From: DATEVL01 sp035471625
GTDB taxonomy: Bacteria; Chloroflexota; Anaerolineae; Anaerolineales; E44-bin32
Direction: 5' to 3'
NCBI GenBank assembly: GCA_035471625.1
Contig: DATIPT010000134.1
Location: 1-45,897, forward strand
DNA length: 45,897 nt
Positions 1 through 7,867 of this stretch are shown piece after piece. The notes under the pieces are model-generated. The model was not told the origin of the DNA. It did not search any database and worked only from the letters and a program-made list of their open reading frames with translations. How positions within the stretch are numbered: position 1 is the stretch's first letter; every line of letters begins with the position of its first letter. The translations under genes were made by a program, and so were the position numbers.

Positions 1-36
1 GGGCCTGCCGCGGCGGCCTGCGGAGGTGTCCACACC

Positions 37-750
37 GTGACGGGGACGATCCTGAACATCGCCGCCGTCTTGCTGGGCGGCCTGCTCGGCCTGGCGCTCG
101 GCCGCCGGTTCTCCGAACGCGCGACCGCGACGATCATCGCCGGGATGGGGCTCTTCACGGCCGCCATCGGCGTCCGCATGTTCCTGGAGACTCAGAATCC
201 GCTCTTCCCGCTCGGCGGGATCGTGCTGGGAGGATTGCTTGGCGAGGCGCTCCGGATCGAAGAAGCCCTGGCAGGGCTCGGGGCGAGGCTGGAGGCTCGC
301 TTCAACCGCGGCCGCCCGGAGGACTCGGCGACGTTTGTACGCGGGTTTCTAGCCGCCAGTCTGCTTTTCTGCGTGGGCCCGATGACGATCCTCGGATCGA
401 TCCAGGATGGCCTCACGGGGGATTACCACCTGCTGGCGATCAAGTCGGTGCTCGATGGCTTTGCGGCCCTGGCACTTGCCTCGACCCTGGGGGTCGGGGT
501 GCTGTTCTCGGTCCTGGTGATCCTGGTCTATCAGGGCGGGCTCACGCTGTTCGCGGCTCAGGCCCAGGCTTTCCTCACCGACTCAATGACGACGGAGATG
601 ACCGCAGTCGGCGGGGTCATCCTGATCGGGCTGGCCGTCGGCACGATGCTTGAGCTCCGCAGGATCCGTACCGGCAACCTGCTTCCCGCACTCTTCGTGA
701 GCCCGGCTCTGGTAGCTCTGGCGGGGTGGATCGCGGCTACCTTCGGCTGA
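37..750 (+). CDS. DUF554 family integral membrane protein
   Basis: A 237-residue hydrophobic protein of the DUF554 (YdfK/YqgA-like) family, whose function is not established. The N-terminus has the family's look: a first membrane helix rich in Gly and Leu, then a helix with the GMGLFTAAIGV pattern, then a GGIVLGGLLGE segment. About seven membrane segments are visible, at roughly residues 4-20, 32-50, 56-70, 103-122, 137-165, 187-205 and 213-236. It starts at a GTG with a GGAGG ribosome-binding site at 22-26. It is followed by a strong hairpin and converges with the DsbA-like gene, so it is probably the last gene of an operon to the left. Family assignment is confident; role unknown. Confidence 0.85.
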   Translation: MTGTILNIAAVLLGGLLGLALGRRFSERATATIIAGMGLFTAAIGVRMFLETQNPLFPLGGIVLGGLLGEALRIEEALAGLGARLEARFNRGRPEDSATFVRGFLAASLLFCVGPMTILGSIQDGLTGDYHLLAIKSVLDGFAALALASTLGVGVLFSVLVILVYQGGLTLFAAQAQAFLTDSMTTEMTAVGGVILIGLAVGTMLELRRIRTGNLLPALFVSPALVALAGWIAATFG

Positions 751-772
751 GGCACGAGGCCACAAACGAAAC

Positions 773-798
773 AAGGGGCGTCCAGGTGGACGCCCCTT
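773..798. terminator. Bidirectional hairpin terminator between convergent genes
   Basis: A perfect 11-bp inverted repeat: AAGGGGCGTCC at 773-783, loop AGGT at 784-787, and GGACGCCCCTT at 788-798. It lies between the stop of the DUF554 gene and the end of the convergent DsbA-like gene. The AA/TT ends give short U-tracts in both directions, as expected of a shared terminator. Confidence 0.8.
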
Positions 799-821
799 AT
801 CGTTGGTGTGTGGCGGGCGAT

Positions 822-1532
822 CTAGCCTTCCGGGAGTTCGGCTTCGATCGCCGCTTCAAAGACCTCCCAGGGCTGGGCGCCAATGAGCGGATTTCCGTTG
901 ATCAGGAAGCTCGGGGTCGAATTCAAGCTGCTCTCCAAGGCCAGCAGGGCATCCGCCGCAACCGCCGCAGCCGCGTCGGCCGAAGCATAGCACTCGTCGA
1001 AGGATGTCATATCGAGGCCGATCGCCTCGGCCATCGCTTGGAGGCGCTTCTCGGTGTAGTTGCCGATGTTCTCACCGGTCTGGTTGGCGAAGAGGATATC
1101 GTGGTAATCCCAGAAGCGGTTCTGGCGGCCGGCGCACACGGCCGCCGTGGCGGCCGCGTGGGACTCCTGGGCCGGGTCGTTCCGGTCGACGACCGGGAAG
1201 TGACGGTAGACGAAGTAGACCTTGCCCTCCCGAACATAGTTGTCGATGATCTTCGGGAGCGTGTCGTCGTGGAATCGCCGGCAGAAGGGGCACTGGAAGT
1301 CGGAGAATTCCTCGATCACGACCGGGGCGTTCGGATCGCCGATCGCATGGTCCTTGGGGGAGGGGTAATCGTAGGGATCGGGAACGGTCACGTTGCCGAC
1401 CGGCGCCAGAGAAGGAAGGAGCGCCAGGAAGGCGATGACCAGGATCACGCCGCCGATGATCACCGCCAGGGTGACCCGCTGCTGGCGGCGGCGCTTGGCC
1501 TGTCGTTCACGGTAGTCGGCTCGGGATGTCAT
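822..1532 (-). CDS. Membrane-anchored DsbA-like thiol-disulfide oxidoreductase
   Basis: A 236-residue protein with a basic N-terminus, one membrane anchor (about residues 21-40) and an extracytoplasmic thioredoxin-fold domain of the DsbA/BdbD type. The redox motif CPFC is at residues 81-84, within SDFQCPFCRRFH. The cis-proline loop appears as TPSF near residue 207. The insert between them is helical, as in DsbA_4-like (Thioredoxin_4) proteins. The expected role is to oxidise or isomerise cysteine pairs in secreted proteins. A GGAG ribosome-binding site precedes the ATG. No DsbB or VKOR partner is seen nearby, so its reoxidant is unknown. An oxidase role is favoured over a reductase role but is inferred. 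Confidence 0.87.
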   Translation of the reverse strand: MTSRADYRERQAKRRRQQRVTLAVIIGGVILVIAFLALLPSLAPVGNVTVPDPYDYPSPKDHAIGDPNAPVVIEEFSDFQCPFCRRFHDDTLPKIIDNYVREGKVYFVYRHFPVVDRNDPAQESHAAATAAVCAGRQNRFWDYHDILFANQTGENIGNYTEKRLQAMAEAIGLDMTSFDECYASADAAAAVAADALLALESSLNSTPSFLINGNPLIGAQPWEVFEAAIEAELPEG

Positions 1533-1577
1533 ACGGTCTCCGTCGGTGATGAGTGTGCGGCCGTCGTGCGGCTGGGC

Positions 1578-2423
1578 TCACCCGGCGCGGGCGGTAGCCC
1601 AACCGGTCAGGTCCGAGAGGACCTCGGCCCAATCGGGTTCGTTGTGAATCTCGTGGAAGAAGCCCTGGTACAAACGCATCGTCTTGTCCGAAGATCCGAC
1701 CTGCGCGTAGAAGGACTCGGTGGCCCGGGGGTCCACGATGCGATCGGCTTCTCCGTGGGCAAGCAGGACCGGCAGCCGGAACTCGGCGGCGTGGGCCAGG
1801 GCATCTTCGCCGCCGTCCAGCATCGTGATCCCCAAGCGGAACGAGAGCTGGTCGTGAATGACAGGGTCGGCCAGATAGGCGCGGACGACCTCCGGATCGC
1901 GTGAGAGCGCCGCAACCTCCAGCCCGGAAGGCAGCGTCCCTTTCGGGAGGATCGGGCTCAGTACTCTGCCCAGCAGCACCTTGATGGCAGGGGCCGGGAA
2001 GGCCAGGCGCAGCCAGGGCCCGGTAGCGATCACGCCATCCAGGCCTTCAGGGTGGAGTCTGCCGTAGTTCAGGATAGCCTGTCCGCCCATGCTGTGGCCG
2101 TAGGCGAACTTCGGAGCGGCCGTCGCCATCCCGATCAAGCGGCCGTAGTCGTCGAGGAGCTGGGCGTAGGACGGCGCATAGCCTCTCGGTCCGTCGGAAT
2201 GCCCGTGGCCGCGCCAATCCATTGCGAGGACGGCAAACCCGGCGTCGGCAAAGGCCCCGGCGACGTGTCGGTAGCGCTCGGAATGCTCCCGCAGTCCATG
2301 CGCAATGCAGATCGTCCCACGCGGTTTGGCGGCCGGATCCCATCGGTACCAGGCGAGACGCAGCCCGTCGCTGGCGGTCAGGTGGCCGCGATCGGTCGCG
2401 GGCGGATGGGCGGGTGGGGGCAT
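1578..2423 (-). CDS. Alpha/beta hydrolase, monoacylglycerol lipase-like
   Basis: A 281-residue serine hydrolase of the Hydrolase_4 / monoglyceride-lipase group. The oxyanion-hole region AHGLREHSERY (about 41-51) and the GRGHSDGPRGY-type segment (about 71-82, here RGHGHSDGPRGY) are characteristic. The nucleophile is Ser111 in GHSMGG. The acid is probably Asp227 in HGEADRIVDP and the base His257 in GFFHEIHNE. There is no signal peptide, so it is cytoplasmic. Likely substrates are monoacylglycerols or lysolipids; the exact substrate cannot be read from sequence. The start is an ATG with GGAG upstream, preceded by an extended -10 element. It is divergent from a receiver-domain gene. Confidence 0.85.
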   Translation of the reverse strand: MPPPAHPPATDRGHLTASDGLRLAWYRWDPAAKPRGTICIAHGLREHSERYRHVAGAFADAGFAVLAMDWRGHGHSDGPRGYAPSYAQLLDDYGRLIGMATAAPKFAYGHSMGGQAILNYGRLHPEGLDGVIATGPWLRLAFPAPAIKVLLGRVLSPILPKGTLPSGLEVAALSRDPEVVRAYLADPVIHDQLSFRLGITMLDGGEDALAHAAEFRLPVLLAHGEADRIVDPRATESFYAQVGSSDKTMRLYQGFFHEIHNEPDWAEVLSDLTGWATARAG

Positions 2424-2501
2424 GGGAAGGACTCCGGTACGGCCTTGCGTCCGGGGTGCCGGCGTTTGTTGGGAAGCTGCAAGGCCCCGGGAATGCGGCG
2501 C

Positions 2502-2510
2502 ATTATAACA
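2502..2510 (-). promoter_or_regulatory. Extended -10 promoter for the hydrolase gene
   Basis: On the minus strand the sequence reads TGTTATAAT, an extended -10 (TGn plus a perfect TATAAT). It lies about 80 bp upstream of the hydrolase start. No convincing -35 is present at 16-18 bp, which is usual for extended -10 promoters. The element is nearly palindromic, so weak plus-strand activity towards the receiver gene is possible. Confidence 0.5.
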
Positions 2511-2595
2511 TCGGAGATGCCGGCGGAATCCTCATTCTTGGGATCATCGACCGCCGGGCGGCACTCATGGCACTCTCTTAAGGAGGCGGGTGAGG

Positions 2596-3033
2596 ATGGC
2601 CGTTGCCCCAAAGCTCAGACGTCCCTACTTGGCGGTTCCCCAGGGGGCGAACGGCGCCCTGCGGGTACTGGTCGTCGATGATGAGGTTGCCTTCGCCAAT
2701 GTCATGCGCGAGGTGCTGGACTCATTCGGCCTGAACGTCCGGGTCGCGTTCCGCGCCGATCAGGCGCTGGAGATGATGCGCGAGGAGGCCCCGGATCTCC
2801 TTATGGTCGACGTCATGATGCCAGAGGTGGATGGCCTCACCCTGATCCGCAAGGTCCAAAAGGACCCAGCCTGGCTCGGAATTCCTATTCTGGTCGTGAG
2901 CGCCCGCGCCGCCAAGGTCGATCAACACGAAGCGCTGTTTGCCGGAGCCGACGCCTTCCTCGCCAAACCCTTCACCGCCGACGAACTCCGGCAAGCCCTG
3001 CGTCCGTTTCTGCCGGCCGGCCAGAGCTTGTAG
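2596..3033 (+). CDS. Stand-alone response-regulator receiver protein
   Basis: About 145 residues: a short basic/proline N-terminal extension (about 20 residues) and one CheY-like receiver domain, with no output domain. The acidic pocket is VVDDE. The phosphoacceptor is Asp72, in the context MVDVMMPEVDG. The switch Ser is in VVSA and the conserved Lys in AKPF. ATG 2596 is chosen over GTG 2590 because AGGAGG at 2581-2586 is 9 nt from the ATG but only 3 nt from the GTG. It lies directly upstream of a second lone receiver and has no cognate kinase beside it. It probably acts in a phosphorelay or by protein-protein contact. Confidence 0.85.
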   Translation: MAVAPKLRRPYLAVPQGANGALRVLVVDDEVAFANVMREVLDSFGLNVRVAFRADQALEMMREEAPDLLMVDVMMPEVDGLTLIRKVQKDPAWLGIPILVVSARAAKVDQHEALFAGADAFLAKPFTADELRQALRPFLPAGQSL

Positions 3034-3141
3034 CTCGACCCCGCAAGGAACGTGCCGGCCCGGTTGGGCCGGCCGTCGCGCCTGCATCGCTCGCGCTCAA
3101 CGCTGCCCCTCGGGTCACTCCCCGGCAGGCATCTTGCATCT

Positions 3142-3624
3142 ATGAATCTGACGGCCGAGCGTCCAGATTGCGGCCGATCAGGTCTGGCAATGGAGAGAAC
3201 CTCGGAGGCATGGCAAAGCTCGCATTCCCGGTCGGTGTCGCGCAAGGGGCTTCCGGCGAATCCCTCGATCCTGGTCGTGGACGATGATCCGACGTTCTGC
3301 GCCATCATGGCCGAGATCCTGCGGATGTACCACGCTCAGGTTCAGACGGCGACCAGTGCGGAGGAGGCCCTGGCCGTACTCGAGCATATGACGCCGGATC
3401 TGATCCTGACCGATGTGATGATGCCCGAGATCGACGGCCTGACCTTCGTGCGGCGACTGCGGGCCGGGGGATCCTTCACCCGCACGCCGATCATCATCGT
3501 CAGCGCTGGCGTCTCCACCCGCGAACAAGATGCCGCGATCCAGGCGGGAGCCGACAGCTTCCTTGCCAAGCCGTTCTCTCTTGTCGAACTCCAAACCGCG
3601 GTGGGAACGCTGCTGCCCAACTAG
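3142..3624 (+). CDS. Stand-alone response-regulator receiver protein (second of a pair)
   Basis: A 160-residue protein with a polar N-terminal stretch of about 40 residues and one receiver domain. The acidic pocket is LVVDDDP, the phosphoacceptor is Asp91 in LTDVMMPEIDG, the switch Ser is in IVSAG and the Lys is in AKPF. There is no output domain. ATG 3142 is preferred, but no good ribosome-binding site marks the start, and ATG 3190 or upstream GTG codons are possible. It follows the first receiver by 108 bp on the same strand. The matching DVMMPE(I/V)DGLT(L/F) motifs suggest a local duplication. It converges with a GNAT gene only 16 bp away. Confidence 0.8.
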   Translation: MNLTAERPDCGRSGLAMERTSEAWQSSHSRSVSRKGLPANPSILVVDDDPTFCAIMAEILRMYHAQVQTATSAEEALAVLEHMTPDLILTDVMMPEIDGLTFVRRLRAGGSFTRTPIIIVSAGVSTREQDAAIQAGADSFLAKPFSLVELQTAVGTLLPN

Positions 3625-3640
3625 GCTTTGCCCCCGCCTG

Positions 3641-4495
3641 TCAGGCGAGCGCGATTTCGAACATCGGATAGCGCTGTCCCGTCTCACGGAAGCCAAGCCT
3701 TCGATAGAGTTCCTGGCTTCGGCGGTTGTCGGCCTGGGTGTTCAGAGTCACCGCGTCGAACCCGCGACGACGCAGTTGGTGGAGCAAGTCGACGACCAGG
3801 GCGGCCCCGAAGCCGCGACCCTGGACGTCCGGGTCGACCGCGAGGCGCGCCAGGTGGGCTCCGAAGGGCGACGCAGTCGTGATCTGGTAGCCCACGACGT
3901 GGTTGTCGACCTCCAGGCAGGTGGCCACGACCGACTGCTGCAACGCCGCGGCCAACCCGTCGGGGCCATTCCGCCACAGTGGCGGAAACGCCCGCCCGTC
4001 GACTTCGTAGACCCGCGAAAGGTCGCTGCCAGCCATCGGCCGGATGCGGTCTGTGAGCAGCGGCTCGCGCGGCAGCGGCCGGTAGCGCCACTCGAAGAAC
4101 ACGACGGAGTTCACCTCGCGGAATCCGGCAGCGTTGAGCAGGGGGCGCATCCACTCGCCGGAAAGAAGGCAGCCGACGAGAGGGATGTCCATGCCGAGGG
4201 CGACGGCCGCCGCTTCGGCCCACAGCGTTCGCCAGGCCGGGAGCGGCGCCAGGCCGGGCGCCACGCAGAAGCTCCGGACCCAGGCACACCCTCGGACCTC
4301 GGGCGGCGCCGAGAGTTGTGCCTCCAGACGCTCACCCCGGAAGCCCAACAGGTTGGGGGGCTGATCGAGCACGTCGAGAGGGTCGCGCCAATCGAGGTGA
4401 AAGTGACGCCAGTGAGCCTGGCTCAGCAGCGCCGCGACGTGGGAACGGTCGTCAGAAGTCGCCGGCCGGACCTGGAGCTCCGGAGCAGCGCGCAC
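3641..4495 (-). CDS. Tandem-GNAT N-acetyltransferase
   Basis: A 284-residue protein with two GNAT-fold halves. The C-terminal half (about 155-284) carries the recognisable acetyl-CoA motif, LARLAVDPDVQGRGFGAALV, followed by the typical LNTQADNRRSQELYRRLGF motif B. The N-terminal half (about 1-145) looks like a degenerate GNAT domain without a clear Q/RxxGxG/A loop. Two-domain GNATs with one active half are common (mycothiol synthase-like). The substrate cannot be told. The gene starts 4 bp after the stop of the TPR gene upstream, so the two are co-transcribed. Confidence 0.8.
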   Translation of the reverse strand: MRAAPELQVRPATSDDRSHVAALLSQAHWRHFHLDWRDPLDVLDQPPNLLGFRGERLEAQLSAPPEVRGCAWVRSFCVAPGLAPLPAWRTLWAEAAAVALGMDIPLVGCLLSGEWMRPLLNAAGFREVNSVVFFEWRYRPLPREPLLTDRIRPMAGSDLSRVYEVDGRAFPPLWRNGPDGLAAALQQSVVATCLEVDNHVVGYQITTASPFGAHLARLAVDPDVQGRGFGAALVVDLLHQLRRRGFDAVTLNTQADNRRSQELYRRLGFRETGQRYPMFEIALA

Positions 4496-4499
4496 GGGT

Positions 4500-5042
4500 T
4501 CAGCCCCTCAGCAGGCCGAAGGCGCGGTTGATGATGCTCCGGGCGAGGCGGCGGATCGGCCCAGGGCTTGGGTGCACGTCAAGGGCGACTTGGGCCGTCG
4601 CCGCCGCGGCCATGGGATCGCCCCCCTGGAGCTGGAGCCGCGACAGCGCCTGGAGGGTATCGGCTTCCTCGGACCTGGCGCCGAGTGCGTGAAAGCGGCG
4701 AATGGCGTCTTGATAGCCGTCGATCGCCGGCTGCATCCGCCCGCAGGCGGCCAACGCCGCCGCCCGATTGCCTGCCGCCCGGGCGGCCTGAAGCCCGAGC
4801 CCAGCCTCTTCGAACACCTGGCCCGTGCCTTCCACGGCTTCGAGCGCCTCCCGGGCGCGGTCGAGTCCGAGCAGGACGACGCAGAGGTTGTTCCCCATCT
4901 CGGCCGCTTTCACGACGTCGTCCCCCGCGGCGTACACCTCGCGGGAGCGGGCGAATCCGTCGGCGGCGCGTTGGAGGTCGCCGCTGCGGTAGGCAGCGAG
5001 TGCGGCGGATTCCAGATCGTTCGGGTCTTCGTCGGCGCTCAT
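4500..5042 (-). CDS. TPR-repeat protein
   Basis: A 180-residue, alanine-rich, all-helical protein with three to four tetratricopeptide-like repeats. Examples start at about residue 11 (AALAAYRSGDLQRAADGFARS), 51, 91 (AGNRAAALAACGRMQPAIDGY) and 130. There is no signal peptide or membrane segment, so it is probably a cytoplasmic scaffold. It is the first gene of a pair with the tandem-GNAT gene and ends 4 bp before that gene starts. No specific function can be assigned. Confidence 0.7.
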   Translation of the reverse strand: MSADEDPNDLESAALAAYRSGDLQRAADGFARSREVYAAGDDVVKAAEMGNNLCVVLLGLDRAREALEAVEGTGQVFEEAGLGLQAARAAGNRAAALAACGRMQPAIDGYQDAIRRFHALGARSEEADTLQALSRLQLQGGDPMAAAATAQVALDVHPSPGPIRRLARSIINRAFGLLRG

Positions 5043-5129
5043 GGAAGCGACTCCGGAAGGGGGAGGCCCGCCGGCGGTCCAGTTTCGAGACGACCTGGGA
5101 CAACCGCCGGCCTGCGGGGATAAAGAGAA

Positions 5130-5152
5130 GCTCGCGAGGTTGCCTCGCGAGC
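5130..5152 (-). terminator. Hairpin terminator after the XRE regulator
   Basis: A perfect 10-bp inverted repeat GCTCGCGAGG / CCTCGCGAGC around a 3-nt loop. On the minus strand it is followed by TTCTCTTTAT, a U-rich tail. It sits 30 bp after the stop of the double-XRE gene and before the TPR gene. Confidence 0.75.
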
Positions 5153-5181
5153 CCTTGCAGGATCCGAACGTCGGCTCCGGG

Positions 5182-5853
5182 TCACAGGGAGATTTCGAGG
5201 AAGCCTTCTCCCATCGTCCGGACTTTCTCGACGGGGAGGTCGCTCATTCGCAGAGCCATGCGCAGGTATGGTTCGCTCCCATCGGTGCCAACAAACGCCC
5301 GCAGATCCGCCGGAAGGCGCAGGAAGGCGTCGAAGGCCTCCTGCACGGCTACCCACTCTCCGATGGGCCCGCGCGAGTCTTGGTAGTCGCCAAGGTCGTC
5401 CCCGAGGACACCGCAGATGGCTTCGAGCTCGGCCAGTGGGATGGGCCGTTCTCCTTGCTCGTAGCGGCTGATGCGGCTGGGAGGGATACCGGCGGCCTTT
5501 CCCAATTCACGCTGGGATAGGTCGGCGGCCTCACGGTGGGCTCGGATCGTTGCCCCAATGAAGTGCTGGCGCAGCGATACCATGACCGTCGGATTGAACT
5601 CGGCCTTCTTGCCGGCCTCGGCCTTGGACGGGGTCAGGAATCGGCCGAGGGGTACGTTGAGCTGGTAGGCGAGGATTTCGAGCTCCGGGAGGGAGATCCC
5701 GCGCCGGCCGCGCTCGTACGAAGAAAGGACGGCGCCGGACACGCCGATCAGGGATCCGGCGTCCTTCAGACTCTTCCCGGACGACAAGCGCGCTTGGCGG
5801 AGCAGGGCGCCGAGCATCTTGGTCCGCAGTTGGATCGACTGTTTTTCCGCCAT
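5182..5853 (-). CDS. Transcriptional regulator with two XRE (Cro/C1) HTH domains
   Basis: A 223-residue protein with two XRE-type helix-turn-helix domains. The first is at about residues 14-72 (LRQARLSSGKSLKDAGSLIG, then SSYERGRRGISLPELEILA). The second is at about 97-155 (IRAHREAADLSQRELGKAAG, then SRYEQGERPIPLAELEAIC). The C-terminal 65 residues may form a dimerisation or ligand region. The start has a GGAGGGAA ribosome-binding site 7 nt upstream and an extended -10 promoter 31 bp upstream. It stands alone between its own promoter and terminator. Two HTH domains in one chain suggest recognition of two half-sites by a monomer. Targets unknown. Confidence 0.85.
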   Translation of the reverse strand: MAEKQSIQLRTKMLGALLRQARLSSGKSLKDAGSLIGVSGAVLSSYERGRRGISLPELEILAYQLNVPLGRFLTPSKAEAGKKAEFNPTVMVSLRQHFIGATIRAHREAADLSQRELGKAAGIPPSRISRYEQGERPIPLAELEAICGVLGDDLGDYQDSRGPIGEWVAVQEAFDAFLRLPADLRAFVGTDGSEPYLRMALRMSDLPVEKVRTMGEGFLEISL

Positions 5854-5883
5854 GCCGCTTCCCTCCGACGGTCGCTTTGCCGG

Positions 5884-5892
5884 ATTATAGCA
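5884..5892 (-). promoter_or_regulatory. Extended -10 promoter for the XRE regulator
   Basis: The minus strand reads TGCTATAAT, a perfect extended -10. It predicts a transcription start near 5877 and a 5' leader of about 24 nt. No -35 match lies at the proper spacing. Confidence 0.6.
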
Positions 5893-5916
5893 TCGCCGAT
5901 TTCGGATCCGGTCTTG

Positions 5917-6627
5917 CTATCCCTCGCCGGCGGCCGGCGGTATGTAGTAGCCGAGCCCCTGCCGAGTCAGGATATGGATCGGATTCTTGGGATCCGGTTC
6001 GATCTTCTGCCGCAGACGGCTGAGGCAGACCCACAGGATCTCCTTGTCGTCGCGGTACTCCGGCCCCCACACGGTGGTCAGCAGTTCTTCGGGCGACAGC
6101 ATCTTCCCGACGGACGCCGCCAGGGTCTGCAGCAGTCGGTACTCGGTCGCCGTCAACATGACGGGCTCCCCGGAGGACCTGACTTCGGCGCGGGCCAGGT
6201 CGATCTGCAGCTCATGGTGGGTGAAGACCGGCTCGTGGAAGGCCCCGGCGTCCTGGCGTTCGGCGCGGCGGAGCACGGCGCGCACGCGGGCGAGCAGTTC
6301 CTGGGCGGAGAAGGGCTTGACGATGTAGTCGTCGGCGCCGACGTCGAGACCCTTCACGCGATCACGTTCCTCGCCCTTGGCCGTGACCATGATGATCGGG
6401 ACCGTGGAGAATTCGCGGATGCGCGCACAGGCGGTGAAGCCGTCCATCACCGGCATCATGACGTCGAGCAAGATCAGATCGGGTTGGGAGGCGGCGACGC
6501 TTTCGACGGCTTGCTGTCCGTCGGCTGCGCTCGTGACGACATAGCCCTCGGTCTTCAGATTGACTTCCATGAGCTGGACATAGCGCGGCTCATCATCGAC
6601 GAGCAGGAGTGTCTTTGGATCAGTCAT
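5917..6627 (-). CDS. OmpR/PhoB-family response regulator
   Basis: A 236-residue DNA-binding response regulator. The receiver domain (about 5-118) has LVDDEP, phosphoacceptor Asp55 in LLDVMMPVMDG, VTAKGEE, and Lys in VKPFSAQELLARV. A winged-helix Trans_reg_C domain (about 135-230) carries the recognition-helix region LTTVWGPEYRDDKEILWVCLSRLR (split by the wing) and ends at GLGYYI. It overlaps the upstream GAF histidine kinase by 8 bp, so that kinase is its likely partner. The ATG at 6627 is chosen because longer readings run into the kinase coding sequence. Cytoplasmic transcription factor; regulon unknown. Confidence 0.93.
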   Translation of the reverse strand: MTDPKTLLLVDDEPRYVQLMEVNLKTEGYVVTSAADGQQAVESVAASQPDLILLDVMMPVMDGFTACARIREFSTVPIIMVTAKGEERDRVKGLDVGADDYIVKPFSAQELLARVRAVLRRAERQDAGAFHEPVFTHHELQIDLARAEVRSSGEPVMLTATEYRLLQTLAASVGKMLSPEELLTTVWGPEYRDDKEILWVCLSRLRQKIEPDPKNPIHILTRQGLGYYIPPAAGEG

Positions 6628-7867
6628 CGGTTCCCTCCATGGCCTCCAGTTCCGCACGCGGCAACAAGACGTAGAAGCGCGTCCCTTCGCCCGGCCGACT
6701 CTCGACGCCGATCTCCCCGCCGTGGGCTTCGACGATCTTGCGGCAGATATACAGCCCCAGGCCCGTGCCGCGCACGGTTCGCTGGCTTCCGGGGACGCGA
6801 TAGAAGCGTTGGAACAGGCTCGGGATGTGATCGGGGCCGATTCCCGGCCCGTGGTCGACGACCTCGAGCGTGACCGCCTCGGGGTCGGCCCGAGCGCGCA
6901 GGACAACGGGGTGCCCCGGGGCGTACTTGGCGGCGTTGGAAAGCAAGTTGTCCAGAACTTGGGCGATGCGGGTCGAATCGATCTCGAGTACCGGAAGGTT
7001 GTTCGGCGACTCGATCTCCAACTGCATCTCCGGGGAAGCCGCGCGGGCGCGTTCGGCGACGCTCCGCAGGAGCGGGCCGAGGCGGGCCGGCTCGCGGGTC
7101 ATGCCGATCGCGCCCGACTCGAGCCGCGACGAGTCGAGCAGGTTGTCGATGAGCTCGCGGAGCCGGTCGGCTTCCTCATCAATGATCCGCAGGAAATCCG
7201 ACCGGGTGGCGGCATCGAACTCCGTGTCTTGACGCATGAGGGTCGTCACGTAGCCCTTGATGAACCCCAGCGGCGTGCGGAGTTCGTGCGAGACCGTCGA
7301 GACGAACTCGTCCTGCATCCGGGCCAGTTCCCGCTGAGCCTCGAGCGAGGCGATGCGCCGGGCCATGCGCCGGTTTTCGAGCAGCTGCCCGACGTGCCAG
7401 GCTACGAACTCGGCCAGGCGAATGTGTTCCGGGGGGAAGGGAGGACCGCCGAAGCGGCCGAACACCAGGCCGCCGACGCACCGGCCCCCCACCATCATCG
7501 GCAGGCCGAGGTAGTCGCGCCGGCGGTCGCGCCCCTCGATCGATGGCCCGGCGTCTTCCTGACGGAGCACGGTCTGGCCGGTCTGGAAGGCCTCAACCGC
7601 TGCGGGTTCACCCCAGGCGAGATCGGCCTCGCGGGCCCGTCCACGCCCGAGGGCAAGGGCGTAGGACGGCTCGAGGTGGCCGCCCTCCTCGTCTTCCAGG
7701 AACAGCGAGACCACGTCGAAGATAAAGATCGTGCGCGACAAGCGGAAGACCGTGTCGAGGCCGGTCTCCGTGTCGAAGGTCTCGGCGACGACTCGGGCGA
7801 TCGCGTAGACGGCATTCAGCTCGGTGCCGTACGTCAGGGGCTCGACGGGCATCAGCGGGCCGGTCAT
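6620..7867 (-). CDS. GAF-domain sensor histidine kinase (soluble)
   Basis: A 415-residue kinase without membrane segments. A GAF-like sensor domain occupies about residues 20-165. A short coiled coil leads to HisKA with the phosphoacceptor His194 in VSHELRTPLGF. HATPase_c follows, with the N box (LDNLLSNAAKYAPG), the G1 box (DHGPGIG), an F box near FQRFY and the G2 box (GTGLGLYI). The start ATG overlaps the stop of the preceding kinase as ATGA, and the 3' end overlaps the OmpR regulator, so all three genes are one operon. The GAF domain probably senses a small cytoplasmic ligand or redox state; the ligand cannot be read. Confidence 0.92.
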   Translation of the reverse strand: MTGPLMPVEPLTYGTELNAVYAIARVVAETFDTETGLDTVFRLSRTIFIFDVVSLFLEDEEGGHLEPSYALALGRGRAREADLAWGEPAAVEAFQTGQTVLRQEDAGPSIEGRDRRRDYLGLPMMVGGRCVGGLVFGRFGGPPFPPEHIRLAEFVAWHVGQLLENRRMARRIASLEAQRELARMQDEFVSTVSHELRTPLGFIKGYVTTLMRQDTEFDAATRSDFLRIIDEEADRLRELIDNLLDSSRLESGAIGMTREPARLGPLLRSVAERARAASPEMQLEIESPNNLPVLEIDSTRIAQVLDNLLSNAAKYAPGHPVVLRARADPEAVTLEVVDHGPGIGPDHIPSLFQRFYRVPGSQRTVRGTGLGLYICRKIVEAHGGEIGVESRPGEGTRFYVLLPRAELEAMEGTDD

